A stretch of DNA of 64,000 nt from Knoellia sp. p5-6-4 (GCF_029222705.1 NZ_JARGZF010000002.1:1166855-1230854), one strand, 5' to 3'. Numbered from the stretch's first letter, positions 48,201 through 57,019 are shown. The notes: a model not told the origin generated them from the letters alone. Numbers and translations: made by a program.

Positions 48201-48322
48201 GTGATGGCCTTCCCGAACGCGGTGCGGGTGCTCCGCGTCACAGCCGACGGTAGGGCTGGCCGGGGCCGAAGGTCGGTAACTGCAGGGCGTGTCGCCGACA
48301 GTTCACCCGGCGGACACGGGGG

Positions 48323-49084
48323 TCAGCTGCCGAAGCGGCGGTGGCGCTCGGAGTAGGCCCGCAGCGCCCGCAGGAAGTCGACGTGCCGGAAGTCGGGCCA
48401 GTAGGCCTCGCAGAAGTAGAACTCGCTGTGCGCGCTCTGCCAGAGCAGGAAGCCCGAGAGCCGCTGCTCGCCGGAGGTGCGGATGACCAGGTCGGGGTCG
48501 GGCTGGCCCTTGGTGTAGAGGTGCTCGGCGATGTGCTCGACCTCGAGGCTCTCGGCGAGCTCCTCGATGCTCGTGCCGTTGGCCGCGTGCGACATGAGCA
48601 TCGAGCGCACCGCGTCGGTGATCTCCTGCCGGCCGCCGTAGCCGACGGCCACGTTGACGACCATGCCCTGGACGTCCTCGGTGGCGTCCGCGCTCTCCTT
48701 GAGGCGCCGGGCCGTCTCGGCAGGGAGCAGGTCGGGCGCGCCGACCGGGTTGATCCGCCAGCGGCGGGTCTCGGCGAGGTCGGCCACCGCGTTCTCGATG
48801 ATGGTCAGCAGCGGGGTGAGCTCGGCGGGCGGGCGGCTGAGGTTGTCGGTCGAGAGCAGCCACAGGGTGACGACCTCGACGCCGGCCTCCTCGCACCAGC
48901 CCAGGAAGTTCGCGATGTTGTCGGCGCCGGCCTGGTGGCCCTCCTTGGTCGCCGCCCCTCGCTCGCGGGCCCAGCGCCGGTTCCCGTCCAGCATGACGCC
49001 CACGTGGCGGGGCAGCGGCGCGTGGGCGAGGCTGCGGCGCAGCCGGCGCTCGTACGCGGCATACAGCAGGTCACGCAGACCCAC
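48323..49084 (-). CDS. uppS: Isoprenyl transferase (cis-prenyltransferase, UppS family)
   Basis: 253 residues; condenses IPP onto an allylic diphosphate to make short or long Z-prenyl diphosphates for cell-wall lipid carriers. Motifs: HVGVMLDGNRRWARERG (catalytic Asp), LWLLSTDNLSRP, DLVIRTSGEQRLSGFLLWQ, and SEFYFCEAYWPDF. GTG 49084 (MGLRDLLYAAYERRL) has AGGAGG close upstream. In mycobacteria the neighbour of trhA/hly is the short-chain Z-FPP synthase, so product length is uncertain. Confidence 0.94.
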   Translation of the reverse strand: MGLRDLLYAAYERRLRRSLAHAPLPRHVGVMLDGNRRWARERGAATKEGHQAGADNIANFLGWCEEAGVEVVTLWLLSTDNLSRPPAELTPLLTIIENAVADLAETRRWRINPVGAPDLLPAETARRLKESADATEDVQGMVVNVAVGYGGRQEITDAVRSMLMSHAANGTSIEELAESLEVEHIAEHLYTKGQPDPDLVIRTSGEQRLSGFLLWQSAHSEFYFCEAYWPDFRHVDFLRALRAYSERHRRFGS

Positions 49085-49197
49085 ATGGCCTCCTGGGGAA
49101 CCGACGGGGAGTGGCACGGCGGTCCGCGCGGACCGCTCTGCACACGCTACCCCCCTGCGGCCCGGTCCCCGTCCCCAGCCGCTCGGCGATTTCCCGC

Positions 49198-49232
49198 AAC
49201 CTACGATCGCGTAAGTTACGTTTGCGTAGGTT
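49198..49232. promoter_or_regulatory. 35-bp palindromic operator over the trhA promoter
   Basis: Centred on 49215. Inner core GTAAGTTAC (49211-49219), outer arms AACCTACG (49198-49205) and CGTAGGTT (49225-49232), 13 of 17 positions matching. It covers the -35 region and touches the -10 TATGCT (49232-49237). A TetR-like dimer pair is the likely ligand; the core word recurs at 17537. Confidence 0.7.
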
Positions 49233-49244
49233 ATGCTGCTCCGC

Positions 49245-49934
49245 ATGGCCACGACATCCGACCGCCACGAGCGCGGCCCCCTCGAGACCGTCGTCGACGC
49301 CGTCAAGCCCAAGCTGCGCGGCTGGCTCCACGCCGCGATGGTCCCCCTGACCGTGGCCGCCGGCATCGTGCTCATCGCCCTTGCCCCGAACACGCCGGCC
49401 CGCATCGCCGCCGCGGTGTTCTCGGTGACGGCCTGGCTCCTCTTCGGCACCTCCGCGGTCTACCACCGAGGCAACTGGTCCCCCAGGGTGGCCGGGGTCC
49501 TCAAGCGGCTGGACCACTCCAACATCTTCCTCATCATCGCCGGCAGCTACACCCCCTTCGCGCTGCTGCTGCCGGGCGACCAGGCCCGCACCATGCTCAC
49601 GATCGTGTGGACGGGCGCCATCGCGGGCGTGCTGTTCCGCGTGCTGTGGGTGCACGCGCCACGCTGGCTCTACACGCCGATCTACGTCGCCCTCGGGTGG
49701 GTGGCCGTGTTCTACCTCGGCCCGCTCCTGCAGCACGGCGGACCCACCATCGTGGCCCTGATCGCCACCGGCGGCCTGCTCTACACCGTCGGGGCGCTGG
49801 TCTACGGCATCAAGCGGCCGAACCCGTCACCGCGCTGGTTCGGGTTCCACGAGATCTTCCACAGCCTCACCGTGGCCGCCTTCATCGCCCACTACGTCGC
49901 GGCGTCGATGAGCGTCTACAGCGCCGGGGCCTGA
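49245..49934 (+). CDS. trhA: PAQR-family membrane protein TrhA / haemolysin III
   Basis: 229 residues with seven hydrophobic helices. Family metal-site motifs: SAVYHRGNW (His) and, near the C-terminus, FGFHEIFHSLTVAAFIAHY (His pair); LDHSNIFLIIAGSYTP is also conserved. Bacterial TrhA influences membrane fluidity/lipid homeostasis; haemolytic activity is not implied. ATG 49245 is 7 bases after TATGCT (leaderless). The ATG at 49233 would sit inside the operator. Regulation by the adjacent palindrome fits a membrane-lipid gene. Confidence 0.92.
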   Translation: MATTSDRHERGPLETVVDAVKPKLRGWLHAAMVPLTVAAGIVLIALAPNTPARIAAAVFSVTAWLLFGTSAVYHRGNWSPRVAGVLKRLDHSNIFLIIAGSYTPFALLLPGDQARTMLTIVWTGAIAGVLFRVLWVHAPRWLYTPIYVALGWVAVFYLGPLLQHGGPTIVALIATGGLLYTVGALVYGIKRPNPSPRWFGFHEIFHSLTVAAFIAHYVAASMSVYSAGA

Positions 49935-49935
49935 C

Positions 49936-50364
49936 CTACACCTCGTAGTCGGCCCCCGACCGGCCACCCTGCGGCGCCTCGCCCTGCCGGGCTGCGGTCT
50001 GCCACAGACCCATGACGTTGCCCTCGGGGTCGCTGAAGTAGGCCGTCCAACCCATGTCGCCGACCGGCTGGCGCTCCACCAGGGTCGAGCCGCCGCGCTC
50101 GGCCACCGCCGCCAGCGTGGCGTCGATGTCGTCGACGTCGATGGTCACCACGGGCCGCTCCACCGGTCCGCCGCGCTGGGTCATACCGCCGTTGATGTAC
50201 CCCGGCTCGGTCGACCCGCGCTCGTCCACCGGCCCGGTCATCACCAGCGAGTAGTCCATCCCCGGCACATCCTGCAGCTGCCAGCCGAACAGGTCGGCGT
50301 AGAACGACCGGGCCCGGGCCCCGTCGTCGAAGGGGAGCTCGAAGTGGACGACGCGACCGCTCAT
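49936..50364 (-). CDS. VOC-family (glyoxalase-like) protein
   Basis: 142 residues with two beta-alpha-beta-beta-beta modules: GRVVHFELPFDDGARARSFYADLFGWQ and RPVVTIDVDDIDATLAAVAERGG, ending WTAYFSDPEGNVMGLWQT. Metal-ligand positions (His, Glu-like) are partly visible. Substrate unknown. ATG 50364 has AGGAGG upstream. Convergent with trhA, one base between stops. Confidence 0.87.
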   Translation of the reverse strand: MSGRVVHFELPFDDGARARSFYADLFGWQLQDVPGMDYSLVMTGPVDERGSTEPGYINGGMTQRGGPVERPVVTIDVDDIDATLAAVAERGGSTLVERQPVGDMGWTAYFSDPEGNVMGLWQTAARQGEAPQGGRSGADYEV

Positions 50365-50377
50365 GGCGACCTCCTGG

Positions 50378-50701
50378 CTAGGGGCGTGTCCGGCCAGTCT
50401 GTCCCTCGGTCGGGCCCTCGTCATCAGCCTGCGGGGTGACGCCGTCTGCCGTGCCTGCACCGCCGACCTCGCCCGCGTCGGTCCCGTCGGTCCCGTCGGC
50501 CCCGTCGGCCCCGTCGGCCTCGCCGGTCGGCCGGCGCTCGCCCTCGGCCTGCGCCTGTCGCTGGGCCTCCTCGGCGCGGTAGGACATCCGCCGCATGCGG
50601 GCGTTCATGTTCCGCATGAGCAGCCACAGCGCCACCGCGAGCGCGAAGAACGCGAGGAAGGCGCCGATGCCCGGCGAGACGACGGTGCTCGGGGTGTTCA
50701 T
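50378..50701 (-). CDS. Single-TM small membrane protein next to mca
   Basis: 107 residues: one TM helix ([18 protein letters not shown], about 12-30) followed by a basic [19 protein letters not shown] helix and a Gly/Ala/Asp-rich tail containing [12 protein letters not shown]. Its ATG overlaps the mca stop (ATGA), and recalled mycobacterial order also has a small membrane protein after mca. Function unknown. The tail is encoded by a 9-bp minisatellite. Confidence 0.8.
   Translation of the reverse strand: MNTPSTVVSPGIGAFLAFFALAVALWLLMRNMNARMRRMSYRAEEAQRQAQAEGERRPTGEADGADGADGTDGTDAGEVGGAGTADGVTPQADDEGPTEGQTGRTRP
50480..50515. repeat. 9-bp minisatellite in the small membrane protein gene
   Basis: Four copies of GGYCCCGTC (two with T, two with C), encoding Gly-Ala/Thr-Asp repeats, with a degenerate fifth copy before it. 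Copy number may vary between strains. Confidence 0.75.
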
Positions 50702-51630
50702 GCGGGGTCCTTCCGTCCGTCGTACGCGACCTCGAGGCCACCCGAGACCGCCAAGGCGTCGGCGTCGAGCCCCCGCAGGCCCGCGAACAGGTCGTCCTCG
50801 ATCGGCTCGACGGGCACGTAGGACAGCGCGGCCTCGTACTCCTCGGTGGGCCAGACGCGCTGCTGCACCTCCCGCGGCACCCGGAAGAAGCTGCCGTCGG
50901 GGTCGATCTGGGTGGCGTGGGCGAGCAGCGCCCGGTCACGCCGGTCGAACCAGTCGGCGCACTCGATCCTGGTCGTCACCGTGCGCGGTTTGCGGTCCTG
51001 CCAGTTCTCGAGCCACTCTTCGTAAGGGCTCTCCTCCTCGAGGGCCAGCAGCGCCTCGTGGAAGGCGACGATGCGCTCACGGCTGAAGGTCTGGTTGTAG
51101 TAGATCTTCAGCGGCTGCCAGGCCTCGCCCGCGTGCGGGTATGCCGTGGCGTCGCCGGCCGCCGAGAAGGCCGCCATTGAGACGGTGTGGCACATGATGT
51201 GGTCGGGGTGCGGGTAGCCGCCGTTCTCGTCGTAGGTCGTCATGACGTGTGGGCGGAAGCGACGGATCTCGCGGACGAGGGCCTCCGTGGTGACCTCGAG
51301 GGGCTCGAGGGCGAAGCAGCCGGCCGGCAGGGGCGGCAGCGGGTCGCCCTCCGGGAGCCCGCTGTCGACGAACCCGAGCCAGGTGTGCTGGACGCCGAGG
51401 ATCTCCTGGGCTCGCGCCATCTCCTCGCGGCGCACCCGCGGCAGGTCGCGCTGGATGTGGATGTCGTTCGCCAGCTTGGGGTTGAGGATGTCGCCCCGCT
51501 CGCCCCCGGTGCACGACACCACGAGCACCTCATGGCCCTCGTCGACGTACCTCGCCATCGTCGCCGCACCCTTGCTGGACTCGTCGTCGGGGTGCGCGTG
51601 CACCGCCATCAGGCGCAACCGGTCAGCCAC
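50698..51630 (-). CDS. mca: Mycothiol S-conjugate amidase
   Basis: 310-residue zinc amidase that cleaves mycothiol conjugates in detoxification, a marker of actinobacteria. Zinc motif [14 protein letters not shown] (about 9-22) and the distal HPDH in [13 protein letters not shown] are present; the length favours Mca over MshB. GTG 51630 ([10 protein letters not shown]) has GAGAGAGG at good spacing; a TTG two codons earlier is possible. Confidence 0.95.
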   Translation of the reverse strand: MADRLRLMAVHAHPDDESSKGAATMARYVDEGHEVLVVSCTGGERGDILNPKLANDIHIQRDLPRVRREEMARAQEILGVQHTWLGFVDSGLPEGDPLPPLPAGCFALEPLEVTTEALVREIRRFRPHVMTTYDENGGYPHPDHIMCHTVSMAAFSAAGDATAYPHAGEAWQPLKIYYNQTFSRERIVAFHEALLALEEESPYEEWLENWQDRKPRTVTTRIECADWFDRRDRALLAHATQIDPDGSFFRVPREVQQRVWPTEEYEAALSYVPVEPIEDDLFAGLRGLDADALAVSGGLEVAYDGRKDPA

Positions 51631-51766
51631 CTGCAAACCTCTCTCGGTCCATCGTCGACAATGGGGCCACCGGTCATCCTCTCACCTGCGTCCGGGCCCG
51701 CCTCCCGCGGCCACCGGCGCGGCGCCGGCTGCCGAAGACCCCGACCACCGGAAAGGCCCCCACCGC

Positions 51767-52132
51767 ATGCCCCTCCCCCGTCCTGCGCCGGGCACCGGCA
51801 AGTGGTGGGCCATCGGCGTGCTCGGGTGCGCCCTGGGCGTGGCCCTGGCCACCTGGCTGGCCCTGGTCAACACCGTCGGCAAGGTGACCTGGACCGACAC
51901 CGGCTACCGCGTCGTGGACGACCGCACGGTCGTGGTGGACTTCGCCGTCCACCGTCCCGACGGGAGGGCCGCGACCTGCCTCGTGCGGGCCCTCGACCAG
52001 GGCTTCGGGGTGGTCGGCGCGGTCGAGGTGGCCATCCCGGCCTCCTCCGAGCGCACCGTGGAGCGCCGAGTCACGATCCGCACCACGACCCGGGCGGTGA
52101 CGGGGGCGGTCCGCAGCTGCAGCGCCCGGTAG
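51767..52132 (+). CDS. DUF4307 membrane protein
   Basis: 121 residues: a proline-rich start, one TM helix (WWAIGVLGCALGVALATWLAL) and an extracytoplasmic beta domain (VTWTDTGYRVVDDRTVVVDFAVHRP), ending with two Cys (ATCLVRALDQGFGVVG and RSCSAR). Matches DUF4307, typically encoded between mca and greA in actinobacteria. Function unknown. ATG 51767, GGAAAGG 10 bases upstream. Confidence 0.85.
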   Translation: MPLPRPAPGTGKWWAIGVLGCALGVALATWLALVNTVGKVTWTDTGYRVVDDRTVVVDFAVHRPDGRAATCLVRALDQGFGVVGAVEVAIPASSERTVERRVTIRTTTRAVTGAVRSCSAR

Positions 52133-52333
52133 GCCGATCGGGCCCGGCCCGCTCCGCCGTCGGTCTCGTTCCCACCCATGGAATGGACCACGTCGGGCGG
52201 ACGTTGTTACCCTTGTACTTTCACGAAGCGGTCTGGACCGAGGGCCCGAAGAGGCTCGAGGTCCGGGCCGTCTTGCGTAACGCCCCCCGGTCGCGTCTGC
52301 TGCCGGCCGAGGATCGATCAAGGAGTTTTTCAC

Positions 52334-52825
52334 GTGAGCGACATCGCGACCCCCGCACAGAGCTACCTCACCCAGGAGGCCTTCGACCGCCTCAAGGCTG
52401 AGCTCGACCAGCTCTCCGGTGAGGGCCGTACCGAGATCGCGAAGAAGATCGAGGCGGCCCGCGAGGAGGGCGACCTGAAGGAGAACGGCGGCTACCACGC
52501 CGCCAAGGAGGAGCAGGGCAAGATGGAGGCCCGCATCCGCCAGCTCACCCAGCTCCTCGAGAGCGCCAAGGTGGGCGAGGCCCCCGCCGACGACGGCATC
52601 GTCGAGCCCGGCATGGTGGTCACCGTCGACATGTTCGGCGACGACATGACCTTCCTCATGGGTTCGCGCGAGATCGCCGACGCCGACCTCGAGGTCTACA
52701 GCGAGAAGTCCGCGATGGGCGTCGCCATCAACGGCAAGAAGGTCGGCGACACGGTCTCCTACGAGGCCCCCAACGGCAAGACCATCGAGGTCACCATCAA
52801 GGACGCCAAGCCGTACGCCGGCTGA
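52334..52825 (+). CDS. greA: Transcription elongation factor GreA
   Basis: 163 residues; rescues backtracked RNA polymerase. N-terminal antiparallel coiled coil with acidic tip EAAREEGDLKENGGYHAAKEEQ (trimmed here to its D-L-K-E-N core) and C-terminal FKBP-like domain (SYEAPNGKTIEVTI). GTG 52334 is 8 bases after AGGAG. A 5' leader of about 110 bases may run from a -10 TACCCT (52208) with -35 TGGACC. Confidence 0.96.
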   Translation: MSDIATPAQSYLTQEAFDRLKAELDQLSGEGRTEIAKKIEAAREEGDLKENGGYHAAKEEQGKMEARIRQLTQLLESAKVGEAPADDGIVEPGMVVTVDMFGDDMTFLMGSREIADADLEVYSEKSAMGVAINGKKVGDTVSYEAPNGKTIEVTIKDAKPYAG

Positions 52826-52848
52826 GCGCCACACAAGCACATCCTGGC

Positions 52849-52879
52849 GACGGGCCGCTCCCCTGGGGGGCGGCCCGTC
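52849..52879. terminator. Terminator after greA
   Basis: GACGGGCCGC and its complement (52870-52879) with an 11-base loop, between convergent genes. Confidence 0.8.
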
Positions 52880-52897
52880 GTGGTGCCTGCGGGCTGC

Positions 52898-53440
52898 TCA
52901 GTCCTCCACCGGGTTGAGCAGCTCGAAGAGGACGTGGTCGCGCCAGTCGCCCGCGATCTTCAGGTACCGCCGGGCGAGGCCGAACTGCGCGAAGCCGCTC
53001 TTCACCAGCACCCGCTGCGAGCGGTGGTTGTCGACGAGGGTGCCAGCCTGGATGCGGTGCAGGCGCAGGTCGTCGAAGGCCACCTCGACGATGTGCCGCA
53101 CGGCGGCGGTCGCCAGCCCGCGTCCGCCCGCCTCCTGCGCCAACCAGTAGCCCAGGCTGCACGACTGGAGCGGGCCCCGGACGATCTCGTTGAGGGTGAT
53201 CCGCCCGACCACCGTGCCGTCCTCGTCGAGGATGACGTGCGGCAGCGAGCGGTCCTGCGCGTGCAGCGTCAACAGCCCGCGCACGAGGGCACGCTGGCCC
53301 TCGACCGTGTAGTACTCCTCGCTCCGGAACGGCTCGTAGGGCGCCATGAACTCACGGTTGGTGCGCGCCAGCTCGGCCAGCACCGGCGCGTCGGCCAGGC
53401 TGACGAGCCGCGTCACCAGCCTGCCTGCCCCCTCCGCCAT
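52898..53440 (-). CDS. GNAT acetyltransferase, RimJ/RimL type
   Basis: 180 residues. RimJ-like features: SLGYWLAQEAGGRGLATAAVRHIVEVAF (acetyl-CoA loop) and LHRIQAGTLVDNHRSQRVLVKSGF. Likely acetylates a protein N-terminus or small amine; the target is unknown. Its ATG overlaps the ilvA stop (TGATG), so translational coupling is expected. Confidence 0.88.
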   Translation of the reverse strand: MAEGAGRLVTRLVSLADAPVLAELARTNREFMAPYEPFRSEEYYTVEGQRALVRGLLTLHAQDRSLPHVILDEDGTVVGRITLNEIVRGPLQSCSLGYWLAQEAGGRGLATAAVRHIVEVAFDDLRLHRIQAGTLVDNHRSQRVLVKSGFAQFGLARRYLKIAGDWRDHVLFELLNPVED

Positions 53441-54660
53441 CAGCCGAACTTCAGCTCGTAGCCCTTGGTCCGCAGCGCCCGCAGGACCTGCTCGCAGTGC
53501 TCGTGGCCGCGGGTCTCGAGCTGGAGGCCGATCTCCACCTCGTCGACGCGGATCGTGGTGCCGGTGCGCACGTGCTCGACCTCGAGGACGTTGGCGTCGG
53601 CAGCGGCGAGGTCGGCCAGCAGCCCGGCGAGGGAGCCCGGCTTGTCCGGCACCCGCACCCGAAACTGCAGGTAGCGCCCGGCCGAGGCCATGCCGTGCCG
53701 GATGATGCGCAGGAGCAGCAGGGGGTCGATGTTGCCGCCCGAGAGCACCGCGACGACCGGGCCGTCGACGTGGCGGCCGGCCGTGCCGAGCAGGTGCGCC
53801 ACGGCAGCCGCTCCGGCCGGCTCGACGACGAGCTTGGCGCGCTCGAGCAGGAACAGCAGAGCTCGCGAGAGCGCCTCCTCGCTCACCGTCTCCATGCCGT
53901 CGACGAGCTCGCGGACCAGCGCGTAGGGCACGTCGCCCGGCATACCCACGGCGATGCCGTCGGCCATGGTCTGCATGTTCTCGAACGCGACCGGCTTCCC
54001 GGCGGCGAGCGAGAGCGGGTAGGCGGCGGCCTGCTCGGCCTGAACGCCGATGATCCGCACGTCGGGCTTGAGCGCCTTGACCGCCGTGGAGATGCCCGCG
54101 AGGAGCCCGCCGCCTCCGGCGCTCACCACGATGGTCCGCACGTCGGGGCACTCCTGGAGGATCTCCAGCCCGCAGGTGCCCTGCCCGGCCACGATGTCGG
54201 GGTGGTCGAACGGGTGGATCAGCACCGCCCCGGTCTCCGCCTCCCACTCGCGGGCCTTGACCAGGCACTCGTCGATGGTCGTGCCCACCTGCTCGATCTC
54301 GGCCCCGTAGGCGCGGGTCGCGACGAGCTTGGGCATCGGGGCCCCGTGCGGCATGTAGACCTTGGCCCTGATGCCGAGCATCTGCGCCGCGAGGGCCACG
54401 CCCTGGGCGTGGTTGCCGGCGCTGGCCGCCACCACTCCCCTGGCCTTCTCCTCGTCCGAGAGCCGGGACATGCGGGTGTACGCCCCACGGATCTTGAAGG
54501 AGCCGGCCCGCTGGAGGTTCTCGCACTTCAGGAACACCTCGGCCCCGACCCGGTCGGCGAGGGCGCGGCTGTACTCCAGCGGGGTGGGGCGGACGACGCC
54601 GCTGAGCAGGTCCTGCGCAGCGCGGACGTCGTCCAGGGTGACGGACAACGGAGATGCCAT
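53440..54660 (-). CDS. ilvA: Threonine ammonia-lyase
   Basis: 406-residue PLP enzyme (threonine to 2-oxobutanoate). PLP Lys in RAGSFKIRGAYTRM (about 53-66), the phosphate loop SAGGGGLLAG, and ASAGNHAQGVA. The C-terminus (about 330-406) is one ACT-like regulatory domain (FRVRVPDKPGSLAGLLADLA). The single ACT domain resembles the catabolic/short IlvA class. ATG 54660 lies 7 bases after TACCCT and within a long inverted repeat that also looks like the terminator of the upstream ABC operon. Confidence 0.93.
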   Translation of the reverse strand: MASPLSVTLDDVRAAQDLLSGVVRPTPLEYSRALADRVGAEVFLKCENLQRAGSFKIRGAYTRMSRLSDEEKARGVVAASAGNHAQGVALAAQMLGIRAKVYMPHGAPMPKLVATRAYGAEIEQVGTTIDECLVKAREWEAETGAVLIHPFDHPDIVAGQGTCGLEILQECPDVRTIVVSAGGGGLLAGISTAVKALKPDVRIIGVQAEQAAAYPLSLAAGKPVAFENMQTMADGIAVGMPGDVPYALVRELVDGMETVSEEALSRALLFLLERAKLVVEPAGAAAVAHLLGTAGRHVDGPVVAVLSGGNIDPLLLLRIIRHGMASAGRYLQFRVRVPDKPGSLAGLLADLAAADANVLEVEHVRTGTTIRVDEVEIGLQLETRGHEHCEQVLRALRTKGYELKFG

Positions 54661-54689
54661 GGGCGGCAGGGTATCTGCCGCCCATGGCA
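54655..54689. other. 15-bp inverted repeat holding the ilvA promoter and start codon
   Basis: Arms TGCCATGGGCGGCAG (54655-54669) and its complement (54675-54689), loop GGTAT. It starts 13 bases after the ABC-2 permease stop, so it can terminate that transcript, while the ilvA -10 spans the loop and the ilvA ATG lies in the far arm. Confidence 0.75.
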
Positions 54690-54701
54690 CCGTGGCACCT
54701 G

Positions 54702-55553
54702 CTAGTCGTTGGTGCGCCGGTTGAAGGCCCGCACTGCGAGCGGCGCCACCAGCACCGCGATGAGGATCGACCAGCCGGCCGCGAACAGCTCGGGGTGGCG
54801 CAGCGGCAGCGCGGCGTCCGGAGGCGCCGGCGGGGTGTTGCCCCACAGCTCTCGCATGGCCTGGACCAGCGAGGAGATGGGGTTCCACTCGGCGATGGTG
54901 CGCAGCCAGGGCGTCATGTTCTCGGAGGGCGCGAAGGTGTTGGCCAGGAAGGTGATCGGGAAGATCGTCGTGAACATCAGGCCGTTGACCGCCTCGATGG
55001 AGCGCATGGCGGAGCCGACGAGGATGCCGATCCAGATCATGGCGAACCCGAAGAGCAGCAGCAGGCCGTAGGCGAGCAGGCCCTCAGCCACCCCGTTGTG
55101 GATGCGCCAGCCGATCGCCAGACCCGTCAAGGACATGACGACGATGCCGATGCTCGAGTGGATGAGGCTGGAGATGCTGCGGCCGATGAGCACCGAGGAC
55201 CGGGCGATGGGCAGCGACCGGAACCGGTCGACGATGCCCTTGTCGATGTCGGTGTTCAGGCCGATGGCGACGACGAAGGAGGCGAAGGCCATCGTCTGCG
55301 CCATGATGCCCGGCAGCAGCCACTCGCGGTACTCGCTGCCCTCGGTCTGGATCGAGCCGCCGAAGACGAAGGCGAAGAGCACGACGAACATGATCGGCTG
55401 GATCGTGACGTCGGTCAGCGCCTCCGGCTGGCGCCTGATGTGGCGCAGGTTGCGGCGCACGATGGTCCACGACTGGTGCAGCAGCCCTGTCTGGCGCAGC
55501 TCGGGCCGGTCGCTCTCCCGGGTCGCGGCGGCGGTGGTCGTCTCGGTCGTCAT
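54702..55553 (-). CDS. ABC-2 type permease (DrrB-like)
   Basis: 283 residues with six hydrophobic helices and the family's first-loop pattern (ALTDVTIQPIMFVVLFAFVFG; LLPGIMAQTMAFASF; DRFRSLPIARSSVLIGR; late ITFLANTFAPSENMT). Homologous to DrrB of daunorubicin export systems. ATG 55553 overlaps the ATPase stop (ATGA). No biosynthetic cluster is near, so drug specificity is not implied. Confidence 0.93.
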   Translation of the reverse strand: MTTETTTAAATRESDRPELRQTGLLHQSWTIVRRNLRHIRRQPEALTDVTIQPIMFVVLFAFVFGGSIQTEGSEYREWLLPGIMAQTMAFASFVVAIGLNTDIDKGIVDRFRSLPIARSSVLIGRSISSLIHSSIGIVVMSLTGLAIGWRIHNGVAEGLLAYGLLLLFGFAMIWIGILVGSAMRSIEAVNGLMFTTIFPITFLANTFAPSENMTPWLRTIAEWNPISSLVQAMRELWGNTPPAPPDAALPLRHPELFAAGWSILIAVLVAPLAVRAFNRRTND

Positions 55554-56527
55554 GACGCCTTCTCCTCCAGGGTCTGCTCGGAAGCGTCCTCGGCGCGGTG
55601 GCCGGTCAGGTGCAGGAACACGTCGTCGAGGCTGGGACGCTTCAGCCCGAGGTCGTCGAGCTCGATCTCGCTGTGCTCGAAGACGGCCGCGATGCGGGTC
55701 ATGTCCCGCAGGCCGTCGGCCGGGGCCGTGAGCTGACGCGCCGCCTCGTCGACGTGCACGGTGGGCACGTGCTGGCGGAGCATCTGCTCGGCGAGCGGCA
55801 GGTCGGCGGCCCTGGAGACGGTCAGGACGATGGCGGCCTGCCCGCTCTGGTCCTTCAGCTCGAGTGCCGTGCCCTCGGCGATGACCTTGCCGTGGTCGAT
55901 GACGATGATGCGGTCGGCGAGGTGGTCGGCCTCCTCGAGGTACTGCGTCGTCAGCAGCAGGGTGGTGCCGTCGCGGACGAGCCCCCGCAGCACCTCCCAC
56001 AGCTCGACCCGGCTGCGGGGGTCGAGCCCGGTGGTCGGCTCGTCGAGGAAGAGCACGGGCGGCGTCGCGACGAGGCTGACCGCGAGGTCGAGCCGGCGGC
56101 GCATGCCACCGGAGTACGTCTTGACGATGCGGTCGCCGGCGTCGGTCAGTGAGAAGCGCTCGAGCAGGTCGTCGGCGGCGGTGCGGACGTAGGACGAGCT
56201 CAGGCCGTAGAGCGCCCCGATGAGGCGGATGTTCTCCCTGCCGGTGAGCAGCTCGTCGACCGTCGCCGCCTGGCCGGTGAGCCCCATGCTGCGGCGCACC
56301 GCGTCGGGCTCGCGCAGCACGTCGTGGCCGTTGACCCGGGCCGTGCCGCTCGTCGGCGTCGTCAGCGTCGTCATCATCCGCACGGTCGTGGTCTTGCCCG
56401 CCCCGTTGGGCCCGAGGAGGCCGAGGACCGACCCCCTCGGGACGGAGAAGCTGACGCCTTCGACGGCGACCGTCTCGCCGAAGTGCTTGACCAGGTTGTC
56501 GGCCTCGATGGCCATGCCGTTTGACAT
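55550..56527 (-). CDS. ABC transporter ATPase, DrrA family
   Basis: 325 residues: Walker A GPNGAGKTTTVRMM, Q-loop LTGQAATVDE, signature YSGGMRRRLDLAVSLV, Walker B VLFLDEPTTGLDP, switch region TTQYLEEAD, and the DrrA-specific C-terminal domain (PSLDDVFLHLTG). ATG 56527 is 7 bases after TAGGCT (leaderless); ATG 56515 is an alternative. An AT-rich CCGATTAATTCGG lies around 56564-56576 and may be an operator. Confidence 0.94.
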   Translation of the reverse strand: MSNGMAIEADNLVKHFGETVAVEGVSFSVPRGSVLGLLGPNGAGKTTTVRMMTTLTTPTSGTARVNGHDVLREPDAVRRSMGLTGQAATVDELLTGRENIRLIGALYGLSSSYVRTAADDLLERFSLTDAGDRIVKTYSGGMRRRLDLAVSLVATPPVLFLDEPTTGLDPRSRVELWEVLRGLVRDGTTLLLTTQYLEEADHLADRIIVIDHGKVIAEGTALELKDQSGQAAIVLTVSRAADLPLAEQMLRQHVPTVHVDEAARQLTAPADGLRDMTRIAAVFEHSEIELDDLGLKRPSLDDVFLHLTGHRAEDASEQTLEEKAS

Positions 56528-56593
56528 GCCTTCGAGCCTAGGCGGGGGGTCTGACAACCCCAACCGATTAATTCGGCGGATCTGCGGAGTCGT

Positions 56594-57010
56594 TCAGCTC
56601 CTGCACAGGCAGAAGGGGTGCCCGGCGGGGTCGAGGTAGACCTTGAAGCTGCCGCTCTCCGACGGCTGGTGCTCGGCCACCGTGGCACCGGCGGCCAACA
56701 CCCGCGGCTCGGCCGCCTCGATGTCGGCGACGTCGAAGTCGAGGTGGAACTGCTGCGGCCGCGGGCCCTCCGGCCAGGTCGGGGCCTGGTAGCTCTCCAC
56801 CTTCTGGAAGGCCAGGCTGACGTGTCCGCGGGGGTGGTCGGCGCTGATGCCGCCCCCCGGCGGCTCGAGCGTCACCCAGTCGTCCTCCGCCGACTCGATC
56901 CCCCAGCCGAGGATCTTGGCGTAGAACTCGCCCAGCGCCCGGGGGTCGGGGCAGTCGAGGACGATGAGGTCGAGACGAGGCATGCCCAGCGCAATGTGAG
57001 AGTCACTCAT
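56594..57010 (-). CDS. VOC-family (glyoxalase-like) protein
   Basis: 138 residues: LDLIVLDCPDPRALGEFYAKILGWG and HLDFDVADIEAAEPRVLAAGA modules, ending VYLDPAGHPFCLC. This C-terminal HPFCLC form is typical of a large actinobacterial VOC family of unknown substrate. ATG 57010 is 6 bases after TAGGTT, whose first three bases are the stop codon of the upstream gene. Confidence 0.88.
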   Translation of the reverse strand: MSDSHIALGMPRLDLIVLDCPDPRALGEFYAKILGWGIESAEDDWVTLEPPGGGISADHPRGHVSLAFQKVESYQAPTWPEGPRPQQFHLDFDVADIEAAEPRVLAAGATVAEHQPSESGSFKVYLDPAGHPFCLCRS

Positions 57011-57019
57011 GGGCCCAAC

